Shown: piece by piece, positions 12,091 to 24,120 of the stretch
Layout: every line of letters starts with the position of its first letter
How positions within the stretch are numbered: the first letter of the stretch is position 1
Origin: Ptiloglossa arizonensis
Taxonomy: Eukaryota; Arthropoda; Insecta; Hymenoptera; Colletidae
Direction of reading: 5' to 3'
Assembly: GCF_051014685.1 (NCBI RefSeq)
Contig: NW_027478905.1
Span: 186,001 to 250,000 of the forward strand
DNA length: 64,000 nucleotides
Notes under the pieces: generated by a model
Databases searched by the model: none
Told to the model about the DNA's origin: nothing
Seen by the model: the letters and a program-made list of their open reading frames with translations, nothing else
Program-made: the position numbers and the translations under genes

Positions 12091-15000
12091 TCCCATATCT
12101 CGCGAACGGATTCACATAACCCAAAAATTCCTATTGCATCTGAAAGTAGAATCGCGCCCGATTACAACGGTATGTGTATTTTTTCCCTAGGCCATTCTGG
12201 TTAAGCGTTTGGAGCAGCAGAAGTGGAAAAATTAGTTGTCTTCTCAACCATTTCTTAGCTTCAAACTCCATATCTCGCGAGCGGATTGACCTAACCCAAA
12301 AATTCCTATTGCATCTGAAAGTAGAAACTCGCCCGATTACAACGGTATGTGTATTTTTTCCCTAGGCCATTCTGGTTAAGCGCTGGAGCAGCAGAAGTGC
12401 GACAAATTTGTTGTCTTCTCAACCATTTCTTAGCTTCAAACTCCCATATCTCGCGAGCGGATTGACCTAACCCAAAAATTCCTATTGCATCTGAAAGTAG
12501 AAACTCGCCCGATTACAACGGTATGTGTATTTTTTCCCTAGGCCATTCTGGTTAAGCGTTTGGAGCAGCAGAATTGCAAAAAATTTTTTGCCTTCTCAAC
12601 CATTTCTTGGCTTCAAACTCCCATATCTCGCGAACGGATTGACCTAACCCAAAAATTCCTGTTGCGTCTGAAATTAGAAACTCGCCCGATTACAGCTGTA
12701 TGCGTATTTTTTCCCTAGGCCATTCTGGTTAAGCGTTTGGAGCAGCAGAATTGCAAAAAATTTTTTGCCTTCTCAACCATTTCTTGGCTTCAAACTCCCA
12801 TATCTCGCGAACGGATTGACCTAACACAAAAATTCCTATTGCATCTGAAAGTAGAAACTCGCCCGATTACAACGGTATGTGTATTTTTTCCCTAGGCCAT
12901 TCTGGTTAAGCGTTTGGAGCAGCAGAATTGCAAAAAATTTTTTGCCTTCTCAACCATTTCTTGGCTTCAAACTCCCATATCTCGCGAACGGATTGACATA
13001 ACCCAAAAATTCCTGTTGCGTCTGAAATTAGAAACTCGCCCGATTACAGCTGTATGCGTATTTTTTCCCTAGGCCATTCTGGTTAAGCGTTTGGAGCGGC
13101 AGAATTGCAAAAAATTTTTTGCCTTCTCAACCATTTCTTGGCTTCAAACTCCCATATCTCGCGAACGGATTGACCTAACACAAAAATTCCTATTGCATCT
13201 GAAAGTAGAAACTCGCCCGATTACAACGGTATGTGTATTTTTTCCCTAGGCCATTCTGGTTAAGCGTTTGGAGCAGCAGAAGTGCGAAAAATTTGTTGTC
13301 TTCTCAACCATTTCTTAGCTTCAAACTCCCATATCTCGCGAACGGATTGACATAGCCCAAAAATTCCTATTGCATCTGAAAGTAGAATCTCGCCCGATTA
13401 CAACGGTATGTGCATTTTTTCCCTAGGCCACACTGGTTAAGCGTTTGGAGCAGCAGAAGTGGAAAAATTAATTGTCTTCTCAACCATTTCTTAGATTCAA
13501 ACGCCCATATCTCGCGAACGGATTGAACAGACCCAAAAATTCCTGCTGCGTCTGACAGTAGAAACTCGCCCGATTACAACTGTATGGGTATTTTTTCCCC
13601 GGGCCATTCTGGTTAAGCGTTTGGAGCAGCAGCAGTGCGAAAAATTTGTTGTCTTCTCAACCATTTCTTAGCTTCAAAGTCCCATATCTCGCGACCGGAT
13701 TGACCAAACCAAAAAATTCCTGCTGCGTCTGAAAGTAGAAACTCGCCCGATTACAACTGTATGCGTATTTTTTCCCTAGGCCATTCTCGTTAAGCGTTTG
13801 GAGCAGCAGAATTGCGAATAATTTGTTGTCTTCTCAACCATTTCTTAGTTTCAAACTCCCATATCTCGCGAAAGGATTGACATAACCCAAAAACTCCTGT
13901 TGCGTCTGAAATTAGAAACTCGCCCGATTACAACGGTATGTGTATTTTTTGCCTAGGCCATTCTGGTTAAGCGTTTGGAGCAGCCGAAGTGCGAAGAATT
14001 AGTTGTCTTCTCAAACATTTCTTAGCTTCAAGCTCCCATATCTCGCGAACGGATTGACCACACCCAAAAATTCCTGCTGCGTCTGAAAGTAGAAACTCGC
14101 CCGATTACAACTGTATGGTTATTTTTATTCCCTAGGCCATTCTGGTTAAGCGTTTGGAGCAGCAGAAGTGCGAAAAATTTGTTGTCTTCTCAACCATTTC
14201 TTAGCTTCAAACTCCCATATCTCGCGAGCGGATTGACCTAACTCAAAAATTCCTATTGCATCTGAAAGTAGAATTTCGCCCGATTACAACGGTATGTGTA
14301 TTTTTTCCCTAGGCCATTCTGGTTAAGCGTTTGGAGCAGCAGAATTGCAAAAAATTTTTTGCCTTCTCAACCGTTTCTTAGCTTCAAAGTCCGATATCTC
14401 GCGAACGGATTGACCAAACCCAAAAATTCCTGCTGCGTCTGAAAGTAGAAACTCGCCCGATTACAACTGTATGGGTATTTTTTCCCTGGGCCATTCTGGT
14501 TAAGCGTTTGGAGCAGCAGAAGTGCGAAAAATTAGTTGTCTTCTCAACCATTTCTTAGATTCAAACTCCCATATCTCGCGAACGGATTGACCAAACCCAA
14601 AAATTCCTGCTGCGTCTGAAAGTAGAAACTCGCCCGATTACAACTGTATGGGTATTTTTTCCCTGGGCCATTCTGGTTAAGCGTTTGGAGCAGCAGTAGT
14701 GCGAAAAATTTGTTGTCTTGTCAACCATTTCTTAGCTTCAAAGTCCCATATCTCGCGAAAGGATTGACCTAACCCAAAAATTCCTATTGTAACTGAAAGT
14801 AGAATCTCGTCCGATTACAACGGTATGGGCATTTTTTCCCTAGGCCATTCTGGTTAAGCGTTTGGAGCAGCAGAAGTGCGAAAAATTTGTTGTCTTCTCA
14901 ACCATTTCTTAGCTTCAAAGTCCCATATCTCGCGAACGGATTCACATAACCCAAAAATTCCTATTGCATCTGAAAGTAGAATCGCGCCCGATTACAACGG

Positions 15001-17770
15001 TATGTGTATTTTTTCCCTAGGCCATTCTGGTTAAGCGTTTGGAGCAGCAGAAGTGGAAAAATTAGTTGTCTTCTCAACCATTTCTTAGCTTCAAACTCCA
15101 TATCTCGCGAGCGGATTGACCTAACCCAAAAATTCCTATTGCATCTGAAAGTAGAAACTCGCCCGATTAGAACGGTATGTGTATTTTTTCCCTAGGCCAT
15201 TCTGGTTAAGCGCTGGAGCAGCAGAAGTGCGACAAATTTGTTGTCTTCTCAACCATTTCTTAGCTTCAAACTCCCATATCTCGCGAGCGGATTGACCTAA
15301 CCCAAAAATTCCTATTGCATCTGAAAGTAGAAACTCGCCCGATTACAACGGTATGTGTATTTTTTCCCTAGGCCATTCTGGTTAAGCGTTTGGAGCAGCA
15401 GAATTGCAAAAAATTTTTTGCCTTCTCAACCATTTCTTGGCTTCAAACTCCCATATCTCGCGAACGGATTGACCTAACCCAAAAATTCCTGTTGCGTCTG
15501 AAATTAGAAACTCGCCCGATTACAGCTGTATGCGTATTTTTTCCCTAGGCCATTCTGGTTAAGCGTTTGGAGCAGCAGAATTGCAAAAAATTTTTTGCCT
15601 TCTCAACCATTTCTTGGCTTCAAACTCCCATATCTCGCGAACGGATTGACCTAACACAAAAATTCCTATTGCATCTGAAAGTAGAAACTCGCCCGATTAC
15701 AACGGTATGTGTATTTTTTCCCTAGGCCATTCTGGTTAAGCGTTTGGAGCAGCAGAATTGCAAAAAATTTTTTGCCTTCTCAACCATTTCTTGGCTTCAA
15801 ACTCCCATATCTCGCGAACGGATTGACATAACCCAAAAATTCCTGTTGCGTCTGAAATTAGAAACTCGCCCGATTACAGCTGTATGCGTATTTTTTCCCT
15901 AGGCCATTCTGGTTAAGCGTTTGGAGCGGCAGAATTGCAAAAAATTTTTTGCCTTCTCAACCATTTCTTGGCTTCAAACTCCCATATCTCGCGAACGGAT
16001 TGACCTAACACAAAAATTCCTATTGCATCTGAAAGTAGAAACTCGCCCGATTACAACGGTATGTGTATTTTTTCCCTAGGCCATTCTGGTTAAGCGTTTG
16101 GAGCAGCAGAAGTGCGAAAAATTTGTTGTCTTCTCAACCATTTCTTAGCTTCAAACTCCCATATCTCGCGAACGGATTGACATAGCCCAAAAATTCCTAT
16201 TGCATCTGAAAGTAGAATCTCGCCCGATTACAACGGTATGTGCATTTTTTCCCTAGGCCACACTGGTTAAGCGTTTGGAGCAGCAGAAGTGGAAAAATTA
16301 ATTGTCTTCTCAACCATTTCTTAGATTCAAACGCCCATATCTCGCGAACGGATTGAACAGACCCAAAAATTCCTGCTGCGTCTGACAGTAGAAACTCGCC
16401 CGATTACAACTGTATGGGTATTTTTTCCCCGGGCCATTCTGGTTAAGCGTTTGGAGCAGCAGCAGTGCGAAAAATTTGTTGTCTTCTCAACCATTTCTTA
16501 GCTTCAAAGTCCCATATCTCGCGACCGGATTGACCAAACCAAAAAATTCCTGCTGCGTCTGAAAGTAGAAACTCGCCCGATTACAACTGTATGCGTATTT
16601 TTTCCCTAGGCCATTCTCGTTAAGCGTTTGGAGCAGCAGAATTGCGAATAATTTGTTGTCTTCTCAACCATTTCTTAGTTTCAAACTCCCATATCTCGCG
16701 AAAGGATTGACATAACCCAAAAACTCCTGTTGCGTCTGAAATTAGAAACTCGCCCGATTACAACGGTATGTGTATTTTTTGCCTAGGCCATTCTGGTTAA
16801 GCGTTTGGAGCAGCCGAAGTGCGAAGAATTAGTTGTCTTCTCAAACATTTCTTAGCTTCAAGCTCCCATATCTCGCGAACGGATTGACCACACCCAAAAA
16901 TTCCTGCTGCGTCTGAAAGTAGAAACTCGCCCGATTACAACTGTATGGTTATTTTTATTCCCTAGGCCATTCTGGTTAAGCGTTTGGAGCAGCAGAAGTG
17001 CGAAAAATTTGTTGTCTTCTCAACCATTTCTTAGCTTCAAACTCCCATATCTCGCGAGCGGATTGACCTAACTCAAAAATTCCTATTGCATCTGAAAGTA
17101 GAATTTCGCCCGATTACAACGGTATGTGTATTTTTTCCCTAGGCCATTCTGGTTAAGCGTTTGGAGCAGCAGAATTGCAAAAAATTTTTTGCCTTCTCAA
17201 CCGTTTCTTAGCTTCAAAGTCCGATATCTCGCGAACGGATTGACCAAACCCAAAAATTCCTGCTGCGTCTGAAAGTAGAAACTCGCCCGATTACAACTGT
17301 ATGGGTATTTTTTCCCTGGGCCATTCTGGTTAAGCGTTTGGAGCAGCAGAAGTGCGAAAAATTAGTTGTCTTCTCAACCATTTCTTAGATTCAAACTCCC
17401 ATATCTCGCGAACGGATTGACCAAACCCAAAAATTCCTGCTGCGTCTGAAAGTAGAAACTCGCCCGATTACAACTGTATGGGTATTTTTTCCCTGGGCCA
17501 TTCTGGTTAAGCGTTTGGAGCAGCAGTAGTGCGAAAAATTTGTTGTCTTGTCAACCATTTCTTAGCTTCAAAGTCCCATATCTCGCGAAAGGATTGACCT
17601 AACCCAAAAATTCCTATTGTAACTGAAAGTAGAATCTCGTCCGATTACAACGGTATGGGCATTTTTTCCCTAGGCCATTCTGGTTAAGCGTTTGGAGCAG
17701 CAGAAGTGCGAAAAATTTGTTGTCTTCTCAACCATTTCTTAGCTTCAAAGTCCCATATCTCGCGAACGGA
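12091..17770. repeat. Domain B: two copies of a 2,830-bp, 16-monomer unit
   Basis: Copy 1 runs from about 12,091 to 14,920 and copy 2 from about 14,921 to 17,750, with shared sequence to 17,770. Private variants repeat exactly 2,830 bp apart, for example ggattcacataac (12,109/14,939), atcgcgcccg (12,151/14,981), cagccgaag and ccgatatctcg. A line-by-line reading found one difference: c at 12,340 against g at 15,170. Copies are therefore more than 99.9% identical, whereas adjacent monomers inside the unit differ at many sites. The left edge is bounded by c at 12,090 against g at 14,920. The right edge lies where ggattgacctaac (17,769) replaces ggattcacataac (14,939). Confidence 0.93.
12475..13282. 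repeat. Nested 354-bp dimer repeat inside the 16-monomer unit
   Basis: A two-monomer block is repeated about 2.3 times. The segment gttgcgtctgaaattag followed by acagctgtatgcg occurs at 12,661 and 13,015, 354 bp apart, alternating with acacaaaaattcctattg monomers. Copies differ by small changes (gacctaac against gacataac, gagcagcag against gagcggcag). The same nested block is present 2,830 bp downstream at about 15,305-16,112, so the dimer duplication came before the duplication of the larger unit. Confidence 0.8.
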
Positions 17771-20700
17771 TTGACCTAACCCAAAAATTCCTATTGCATC
17801 TGAAAGTAGAAACTCGCCCGATTACAACGGTATGTGAATTTTTTCCCTAGGCCATTCTGGTTAAGCGATTGGAGCAGCAGAAGTGCGAAAAATTTGTTGT
17901 CTTGTCAACCATTTCTTAGCTTCAAAGTCCCATATCTCGCGAACGGATTGACCTAACCCAAAAATTCCTATTGTAACTGAAAGGAGAAACTCGTCCGATT
18001 ACAGCGGTATGTGTATTTTTTCGCTAGGCCATTCTGGTTAAGCGTTTGGAGCAGCAGAATTGCGAAAAATTTTTTGCCTTCTCAATCATTTCTTGGCTTC
18101 AAACTCTCATATCTCGCGAACGGATTGACCTAACCCAAAAATTCCTATTGCATCTGAAAGTAGAAACTCGCCCGATTACAGCGGTATGTGTATTTTTTCC
18201 CTAGGCCATTCTGGTTATGCGTTTGGGGCAGCAGAAGTGCGAAAAATTTGTTGTCCTCTCAACAATTTCTTAGCTTCAAAGTCCCATATCTCGCGAACGG
18301 ATTGACCAAACCCAAAAATTCCTGCTGCGTCTGAAAGTAGAAACTAGCCCGATTGCAACTGTATGCGTATTTTTTCCCTAGGCCATTCTGGTTAAGCGTT
18401 TGGAGCAGCAGAAGTGCGAAAAATTTGTTGTCTTCTCAACCATTTCTTAGCTTCAAAGTCCCATATCTCGCGGCCGGATTGAGCAAACCCAAAAATTCCT
18501 GCTGCGTCTGAAAGTAGAAACTCGCCCGATTACAACTGTATGCGTATCTTTTCCCTAGGCCATTCTGGTTAAGCGTTTGGAGCAGCAGAATTGCGAAAAA
18601 TTCCTTGTCTTCTCAACCATTTCTTAGCTTCAAAGTCCCATATCTCGCGAACGGATTGACCTAACCCAAAAATTCCTATTGCATCTGAAAGTAGAAACTC
18701 GCCCGATTACAACGGTATGTGTATTTTTTCCCTAGGCCATTCTGGTTAAGCGATTGGAGCAGCAGTAGTGCGAAAAATTTGTTGTCTTGTCAACCATTTC
18801 TTAGCTTCAAAGTCCCATATCTCGCGAACGGATTGACCTAACCCAAAAATTCCTATTGTAACTGAAAGTAGAATCTCGTCCGATTACAACGGTATGGGCA
18901 TTTTTTCCCTAGGCCATTCTGGTTAAGCGTTTGGAGCAGCAGAAGTGCGAAAAATTTGTTGTCTTCTCAACCATTTCTTAGCTTCAAAGTCCCATATCTC
19001 GCGAACGGATTGACCTAACCCAAAAATTCCTATTGCATCTGAAAGTAGAAACTCGCCCGATTACAACGGTATGTGTATTTTTTCCCTAGGCCATTCTGGT
19101 TAAGCGATTGGAGCAGCAGTAGTGCGAAAAATTTGTTGTCTTGTCAACCATTTCTTAGCTTCAAAGTCCCATATCTCGCGAACGGATTGACCTAACCCAA
19201 AAATTCCTATTGTAACTGAAAGTAGAATCTCGTCCGATTACAACGGTATGGGCATTTTTTCCCTAGGCCATTCTGGTTAAGCGTTTGGAGCAGCAGAATT
19301 GCGAAAAATTTTTTGCTTTCTCAACCATTTCTTGTTTCAAACTCCCATATCTCGCGAACGGATTGACCTAACCCAAAAATTCCTGTTGCGTCTGAAATTA
19401 GAAACTCTCCCGATTACAACGGTATGTGTATTTTTTCGCTAGGCCATTCTGGTTTAGCGTTTGGAGCAGCAGAATTCCGAAAAATTTTTTGCCTTCTCAA
19501 CCATATCTTGGCTTCAAACTCTCATATCTCGCGAACGGATAAACCTAACCCAAAAATTCCTGCTGCGTCTGAAAGTAGAAACTCGCCCGATTACAACTGT
19601 ATGCGTATTTTTTCCCTAGGCCATTCTGGTTAAGCGTTTGGAGCAGCAGAAGTGCGAAAAATTAGTTGTCTTCTCAACCATTTCTTAGCTTCAAACTCCC
19701 ATATCTCGCGAGCGGATTGAACTAACCCAAAAATTCCTATTACATCTGAAAGTAGAAACTCGCCCGATTACAACGGTATTTGTATTTTATCCCTAGGCCA
19801 TTCTGGTTAAGCGTTTGGAGCAGCAGAATTGCGAAAAATTTTTTGCTTTCTCAACCATTTCTTAGCTTCAAACTCCCATATCTCGCGAACGGATTGACTT
19901 AACCCAAAAATTCCTGTTGCGTCTGAAATTAGAACCTCTCCCCATTACAACGGTATGTGTATTTTTTCCCTAGGCCATTCTGGTTAAGCGATTGGAACAG
20001 CAGAAGTGCGAAAAATTTGTTGTCTTGTCCACCATTTCTTAGCTTCAAAGTCCCATATCTCGCGAACGGATTGACCTAACCCAAAAGTTCCTATTACATC
20101 TGAAAGTAGAATCTCGCCCGATTACAACGGTATGTGTATTTTATCCCTAGCCCATTCTGGTTAAGCGGTTGGAGCAGCAGTAGTGCGAAAAATTTGTTGT
20201 CTTGTCAACCATTTCTTAGCGTCAAAGTCCCATATCTCGCGAACGGATTGACCTAACCCAAAAATTCCTATTGTAACTGAAAGTAGAAACACGTCCGATT
20301 ACAACGGTATTTGTATTTTATCCCTAGGCCATTCTGGTTAAGCTTTTGGAGCAGCAGAAGTGCGAAAAATTTATTGTCTTCTCAACCATTTCTTAAATTC
20401 AAAGTCCCATATCTCGCGAACGGATTGACCAAACCCAAAAATTCCTGCTGCGTCTGAAAGTAGAAACTCGCCCGATTACAACGGTATGTGTATTTTTTCC
20501 CCAGGCCATTCTGGTTAAGCGTTTGGAGCAGCAGAATTGCGAAAAATTTTTTGCTTTCTCAACCATTTCTTGGCTTCAAACTCCCATATCTCGCGAACGG
20601 ATTGACCTAACCCAAAAATTCCTGTTGCGTCTGAAATTAGAAACTCTCCCGATTACAACGGTATGTGTATTTTTTCGCTAGGCCATTCTGGTTAAGCGTT

Positions 20701-23700
20701 TGGAGCAGCAGAATTGCGAAAAATTTTTTGCCTTCTCAACCATTTCTTGGCTTCAAACTCACATATCTCGCGAACGGATTGACCTAACCCAAAAATTCCT
20801 ATTGCATCTGAAAGTAGAAGCTCGCCCGATTACAGCGGTATGTGTATTTTTTCCCTAGGCCATTCTGGTTATGCGTTTGGAGCAGCAGAAGTGCGAAAAA
20901 TTTGTTGTCTTCTCAACCATTTCTTACCTTCAAACTCCCATATCTCGCGAACGGATTGACCTAACCCAAAAATTCCTATTGTAACTGAAAGTAGAAACTC
21001 GTCCGATTACAACTGTATGCGTATTTTTTCCCTAGGCCATTCTGGTTAAGCGATTGGAGCAGCAGAAGTGCGAAAAATTTGTTGTCTTGTCAACCATTTC
21101 TTAGCTTCAAAGTCCCATATCTCGCGAACGGAATGACCTAACCCAAAAATTCCTATTGTAACTGAAAGTAGAAACTCGTCCGATTACAATGGTATGTGTA
21201 TTTTTTCGCTAGGCCATTCTGGTTAAACGTTTGGAGCAGCAGAATTGCGAAAAATTTTTTGCCTTCTCAACCATTTCTTGGCTTCAAACTCTCATATCTC
21301 GCGAACGGATTGACCTAACCCAAAAATTCCTATTGCATCTGAAAGTAGAAACTCGCCCGATTACAGCGGTATGTGTATTTTTTCCCTAGGCCATTCTGGT
21401 TATGCGTTTGGGGCAGCAGAAGTGCGAAAAATTTGTTGTCTTCTCAACCATTTCTTAGCTTCAAGGTCCCATATCTCGCGAACGGATTGACCAAACCCAA
21501 AAATTCCTGCTGCGTCTGAAAGTAGAAACTAGCCCGATTACAACTGTATGCGTATTTTTTCCCTAGGCCATTCTGGTTAAGCGCTGGAGCAGCAGAAGTG
21601 CGACAAATTTGTTGTCTTCTCAACCATTTCTTAGCTTCAAACTCCCATATCTCGCGAGGGGATTGAACTAACCCACAAATTCCTATTACATCTGAAAGTA
21701 GAAACTCGCCCGATTACAACGGTATGTGTATTTTTTCCCGAGGCCATTCTGGTTAAGCGTTTGGAGCAGCAGAATTGCGAAAAATTTTTTGCTTTCTCAA
21801 CCATTTCTTGGCTTCAAACTCCCATATCTCGCGAACGGATTGACCTAACCCAAAAATTCCTGTTGCGTCTGAAATTAGTACCTCTCCCGATTACAACGGT
21901 ATGTGTATTTTTTCCCTAGGCCATTCTGGTTAAGCGTTTGGAGCAGCAGAATTGCGAAAAATTTTTTGCCTTCTCAACCATTTCCTTGCTTCAAACTCTC
22001 ATATCTCGCGAACGGATTGACCTAACCCAAAAATTCCTACTGCGTCTGAAAGTAGAAACTCGCCCGATTACAACTGTATGCGTATTTTTTCCCTAGGCCA
22101 TTCTGGTTAAGCGTTTGGAGCAGCAGAAGTGCGAAAAATTAGTTGTCTTCTCAACCATTTCTTAGCTTCAAACTCCCATATCTCGCGAACGGATTGACCT
22201 AACCCAAAAATTCCTATTGTAACTGAAAGTAGAAACTCGTCCGATTACAACGGTATTTGTATTTTATCCCTTGGCCATTCTGGTTAAGCGGTTGGAGCAG
22301 CAGAAGTACGAAAAATTTATTGTCTTCTCCACCATTTCTTAGTTTCAAAGTCCCATATCTCGCGAACGGATTGACCTAACACAAAAGTTATTATTGTAAC
22401 TGAAAGCAGAATCTCGTCCGATTACAACGGTATGGGTATTTTTTCCCTAGGCCATTCTGGTTAAGCTTTTGGAGCAGCAGAAGTGCGAAAAATTTGTTGT
22501 CTTCTCAACCATTTCTTAGCTTCAAAGTCCCATATCTCGCGAACGGATTGACCAAACCCAAAAATTCCTGCTGCGTCTGAAAGTAGAAACTCGCCCGATT
22601 ACAACTGTATGCGTATTTTTTCCCTAGGCCATTCTGGTTAAGCGTTTGTAGCAGCAGAATTGCGAAAAATTTTATGCCTTCTCAACCATTTCTTAGCTTC
22701 AAAGTTCCATATCTCGCGAACGGATTGACCTAACCCAAAAGTTCCTATTACATCTGAAAGTACAAACTCGCCCGATTACAACGGTATGTGTATTTGTTCC
22801 CTAGGCCATTCTGGTTAAGCCTTTGGAGAAGCAGAAGTGCGAAAAATTTATTGTCTTCTCAACCATTTCTTAGCTTCAAAGTCCCATATCTCGCGAACGG
22901 ATTGACCTAACCCAAAAATTCCTATTGCGTCTGGAAGTACAAACTCGCAAGATTACAAAAATATGTGTATTTTTTCCCTAGCCCATTCTGGTTAAGCGAT
23001 TGGAGCAGCAGAAGTGCGAAAAATTTGTTGTCTTGTCAACCATTTCTTAGCTTCAAAGTCCCATATCTCGCGAACGAATTGACCTAACCCAAAAGTTCCT
23101 ATTGTAACTGAAAGCAGAAACTCGTCCGATTACAACGGTATGGGTATTTTTTCCCTAGGCCATTCTGGTTAAGCTTTTGGAGCAGCAGAAGTGCGAAAAA
23201 TTTGTTGTCTTCTCAACCATTTCTTAGATTCAAAGTCCCATATCTCGCGAACGGATTGACCACACCCAAAAATTCCTGCTGCGTCTGAAAGTAGAAACTC
23301 GCCCGATTACAACTGTATGCGTTTTTTTTCCCTAGGCCAACATGGTCAAGCCATTGGAGCAGCAGAAGTGCGAAAAATTTGTTGTCTTGTCAACCATTTC
23401 TTAGCTTCAAAGTCCCATATCTCGCGAACGGATTGACCTAACCCAAAAGTTCCTATTACATCTGAAAGTAGAAACTCGCCCGATTACAACGGTATGTGTA
23501 TTTTTTCCCCAGGCCATTCTGGTTAAGCGTTTGGAGCAGCAGAATTGCGAAAAATTTTATGCCTTCTCAACCATTTCTTGGCTTCAATCTCCCATATCTC
23601 GCGAACGGATTGACCTAACCCAAAAATTCCTATTGCGTCTGAAAGTACAAACTCGCACGATTACAACGGTATGTGTTTTTTTTCCCTAGCCCATTCTGGT

Positions 23701-24120
23701 TAAGCGATTGGAGCAGCAGAAGTGCGAAAAGTTTGTTGTCTCGTCAACCATTTCTTAGCTTCAAAGTCCCATATCTCACGAACGGATTGACCTGACCCAA
23801 AAGTTCCTATTGTAACTGAAAGCAGAAACTCGTCCGATTACAACGGTATGGGTATTTTATCGCTAGGCCATTCTGGTTAAGTTTTTGGAGCAGCAGAAGT
23901 GCGAAAAATTTGTTGTCTTCTCAACCATTTCTTAGCTTCAAAGTCCCATATCTCGCGAACGGATTGTCCAAACCCAAAAATTCCTGCTGCGTCTGAAAGT
24001 AGAAACTCGCCCGATTACAACTGTATGCGTATTTTTTCCCTAGGCCATTCTGGTTAAGCGATTGGAGCAGCAGAAGTGCGAAAAATTTGTTGTCTTGTCC
24101 ACCATTTCTTAGCTTCAAAG
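17771..24120. repeat. Domain C, left part: heterogeneous monomers
   Basis: The region is about 36 monomers without a clear long higher-order unit. Domain C markers appear here: cgtccgattac joined to ttgtaactgaaag, ttgtcttgtcaacc, aaaagttcctattacatc, ttttttcgctagg, ttttatcccta and ttatgcgtttggggcag. The 179-bp variant of domains A and B is absent. Many single-copy changes occur, such as cttgtttcaaac with a 1-bp deletion near 19,334 and ggcattttttccc. The mixture suggests an older or less homogenised part of the array. Confidence 0.75.
18605..19295. repeat. 354-bp dimer tandem duplication
   Basis: A two-monomer block carrying the private agcagtagtgcg variant occurs at 18,761 and 19,115, exactly 354 bp apart. 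Copy 1 is 18,605-18,958 and copy 2 starts at 18,959 and remains matched to about 19,295, where gaattgcg replaces gaagtgcg. The left edge is set by ttccttgtct against tttgttgtct. Confidence 0.8.

Noticed and set aside
23921..24118. Minus-strand 65-codon frame found identically at 30116, 39318 and 61436, plus frames at 58370 and 58845
   Set aside because: Identity reflects recent copying of the satellite DNA, not selection on a protein. The frame is interrupted in most other monomers.
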